Assembly (NCBI RefSeq): GCF_900215215.1
Contig: NZ_OBDR01000006.1
Span: 39,010-103,009 of the forward strand
Direction of reading: 5' to 3'
DNA: 64,000 bases
From: Methanohalophilus euhalobius
Lineage (GTDB): Archaea > Halobacteriota > Methanosarcinia > Methanosarcinales > Methanosarcinaceae
Shown: positions 62,151-64,000 of the stretch, in pieces
Layout: every line of letters begins with the position of its first letter
How positions within the stretch are numbered: the stretch's first letter is position 1
Program-made: the position numbers and the translations under genes
The notes under the pieces: model-generated
The model's input: only the letters and a program-made list of their open reading frames with translations
What the model was told of the DNA's origin: nothing
The model's database searches: none

Positions 62151-63424
62151 AAATCAATGTAATCGGAGCAGGGCTCGGAGGTCTTTTAAGCGCGGCTTCA
62201 CTCGCAATCGAAGGACATGAAATCGAGGTGTTTGAAAGGTTACCCATTACAGGTGGCCGGTTTACGAACATTGAATATCACGGTTTTAGCCTCTCCACAG
62301 GAGCATTGCACATGATACCTCACGGTTCTACAGGCCCTCTGGGCAACCTGCTCAAAAAAATAGGTGCAGATGTGGAAATCGTACCCTGTGAACCAATGGC
62401 CATGATCCGTATACCTGCAAATGGTTCAAATAATTACAAATCCGGATTTAAAGATATATCTTTCAATCAATTTGGCTCACAATTCTCCATGTGGAACAGA
62501 CTCAAACTTGCAATTCTTCTTGTTACCACCAGAAGGTGGCCTCCTAAAAATATTTCTTTTGAAAACTGGATTCGTAAATATCTGAATGAAGATAGCGCAC
62601 ACAAAACCGCTAACTCATTCTGCGGTTGGGCACTGAGCCTGACAAACAGAGATGTACCTGCAGAGGAAGCTTTTGAAATATTTGAGAATCTCTACCGCTA
62701 TGGAGGAACAGGCATCCCAATGGGTGGGTGTAAAGGAGTTACAGATGCTCTTGTAGAAATAATTCGTTCAAATGGTGGAAAAATTCATACAAATACCGAA
62801 GTGAGTCGGATAATTGTGGAAAACAATACAGCCCGGGGAGTAATAGCAGATGGAAATAAACATTACTCCGATGTTGTAATAAGCAATATTGGACACCCAT
62901 TTACAAGAGATCTTTATGACTCATACACCATTAATAATGCTTATGAAGAAAAAATAGACAATGTCAAATCTTCTGCAGGAATTAAGACATGTCTGGCCGC
63001 AGATGAGCCATTGATCGGCCACAACGGTATTCTCCTGACACCTTACTGCCGCCGGGTCAATGGAATCAATGAAGTGACCAACACAGATCCCAACCTTGCC
63101 CCCCCAGGAAAACATCTGGTAATGGCACACCAAAGTGTCCGGCAGGAAAAAATCGATAAACTTGAAGAAGAGATCGAAATTGGCCTGCAGGATCTCAAAG
63201 AAGTATTCCCCAATAAAAAATATGAAGTGATCCTCACCCAGTCATATTATGACGGCTGGCCCGTAAACCGGGCATCCTCCGGCTCAGATATAGGTAATAC
63301 CACACCCATCAATAGCCTTTACGTAGTTGGGGACGGGGCAAAGGGAAAAGGAGGCATCGAAGTAGAAGGTGTTGCCCTGGGTGTTATGAACACACTGGAT
63401 ATCATAAAGCAACAACATCGGTGA
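62147..63424 (+). CDS. FAD-dependent oxidoreductase, phytoene desaturase-like
   Basis: A 425-residue flavoprotein. NVIGAGLGGLLSAASLA is the dinucleotide-binding loop, followed by FERLPITGGRF, and VVGDGAKGKGGIEVEGVALG near the end is the second FAD motif. It belongs to the phytoene desaturase/carotene isomerase-like amine oxidase group. The substrate is unknown; an isoprenoid or quinone-like lipid is possible. The overlapping ferredoxin gene suggests that reduced ferredoxin supplies or takes the electrons. Confidence 0.82.
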   Translation: MKINVIGAGLGGLLSAASLAIEGHEIEVFERLPITGGRFTNIEYHGFSLSTGALHMIPHGSTGPLGNLLKKIGADVEIVPCEPMAMIRIPANGSNNYKSGFKDISFNQFGSQFSMWNRLKLAILLVTTRRWPPKNISFENWIRKYLNEDSAHKTANSFCGWALSLTNRDVPAEEAFEIFENLYRYGGTGIPMGGCKGVTDALVEIIRSNGGKIHTNTEVSRIIVENNTARGVIADGNKHYSDVVISNIGHPFTRDLYDSYTINNAYEEKIDNVKSSAGIKTCLAADEPLIGHNGILLTPYCRRVNGINEVTNTDPNLAPPGKHLVMAHQSVRQEKIDKLEEEIEIGLQDLKEVFPNKKYEVILTQSYYDGWPVNRASSGSDIGNTTPINSLYVVGDGAKGKGGIEVEGVALGVMNTLDIIKQQHR

Positions 63425-63533
63425 CCGGTGTTCCTTAAATGCCTCTACAACTTTTATAGCAGGAGTCTCCTTTTCGTAAGGTGGAAGAGGAATGCGTCTA
63501 ATATTCATACAAAACGTTTTATAACATACTTTA

Positions 63534-64000
63534 GAACATACTATTGTATGTTTCTCACTAAAACAATTATCTTGAAAATAGCAAATCCTGATGATGATTT
63601 AGAGGAAACTATGCAGAAATATTCAGATGGAATGAATTATGTTTCTGAAATTCGTTTTTGACAAAGGTAAACCGATTCCAGCAATGAAATTACAGCAGGA
63701 AGTTTACCCATATCTTCGTGAAACATTAAAATTAAAATCCCAGATGAGTTGTAATATCCCAAGACAGGTTGCTGGATGTTACAAAACATTGCATAAACAG
63801 AAAAAGGCAAAATGGCAAAAAGTACAATTTTCGCCATCATCAATGACCTTTTCTTACAAAAGGGATTTTGCTATTAGTGAAAATATGGTTAAAATAACCA
63901 CTATCAACGGAAGGAAAGCTTATTCCATTTTGAATTATGACTATGCGAAACAGTATTTTGATGGTTCATGGAAATACCAAGCATCCAAAGTTGTAAAACA
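63534..64000 (+). mobile_element. Left end and 5' part of an IS200/IS605-type TnpB element, frameshifted
   Basis: From ATG 63548 the sequence encodes the start of an IS605-family TnpB/OrfB protein (TKTIILKIANPDDDLEETM, YSDGMNYVSEI). At a T-run near 63,655 the frame shifts, and FDKGKPIPAMKLQQEV, LRETLKLKSQM and IPRQVAGCYKTLHKQKK follow in another frame to the window edge. AACATAC at 63535-63541 and GTATGTT at 63546-63552 form a small hairpin, as expected near the left end of such elements. The 109 bp before this hold nothing I can name. The gene continues past the window and looks inactive. Confidence 0.75.

Overview
The window comes from the chromosome of a methanogenic archaeon of the Methanosarcinaceae (a Methanohalophilus, Methanolobus or Methanococcoides-like organism). 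The evidence is a complete F420H2 dehydrogenase operon (fpoA to fpoO), methanogenesis marker protein 2, a tetrahydromethanopterin:glutamate ligase, archaeosine-pathway genes, A/T-rich archaeal TATA boxes and many overlapping start/stop codons. Every intact gene called here ends in TAA or TGA, never TAG, and one conserved gene (queC) is interrupted by a single in-frame TAG. That pattern fits a pyrrolysine-decoding lineage.

Layout. Positions 1-14,300 are a defence island: the end of a BREX cluster (pglZ, brxL), a ribonuclease HI, an Mrr-like nuclease, an McrB/McrC restriction pair and a UvrD-type helicase fused to an Fe-S RecB-like nuclease. Positions 14,600-30,200 are one type III CRISPR-Cas locus. 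Its 13-gene operon (cas6, cas10, RAMP genes, two small-protein genes, a free CARF gene, a PIN-nuclease gene, a CARF-HEPN gene, cas1, cas2) lies between two CRISPR arrays that point away from it. The two array leaders are inverted copies of each other, and each holds two 45-bp bipartite palindromes at the same 192-bp spacing. Positions 30,200-32,350 hold poorly conserved genes and a broken tyrosine integrase next to tRNA-Thr, the scar of an old integrated element.

Positions 32,400-49,850 are housekeeping sequence: chorismate lyase-like, radical SAM, marker protein 2, nifB, the preQ0/archaeosine operon (queC, a DUF366 gene, queE, queD), alanine dehydrogenase, a collapsed glutamate-synthase-like gene, mptN, pth2, truD and pyrG. 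A candidate structured RNA sits at 33,418-33,504. Positions 49,877-60,131 are the fpo operon on the minus strand, encoding the membrane complex that oxidises F420H2, reduces methanophenazine and pumps protons. Positions 60,370-64,000 hold two small methanogen proteins, an IS6-family remnant with an 8-bp target duplication, a ferredoxin/FAD-oxidoreductase pair and the start of a frameshifted TnpB gene.

How the parts work together. The type III operon encodes crRNA processing (Cas6), a Cas10 complex with intact HD and GGDD motifs that should make cyclic oligoadenylate, and two candidate ribonuclease outputs: a CARF-HEPN enzyme and an unusual pair in which a free CARF gene overlaps a PIN nuclease gene. 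Cas1/Cas2 sit directly against one array leader. The most notable points are the CARF/PIN pair, the mirrored leaders with paired palindromes, the TAG-containing queC and the structured RNA candidate. All assignments are by eye from motifs; no database search was run.
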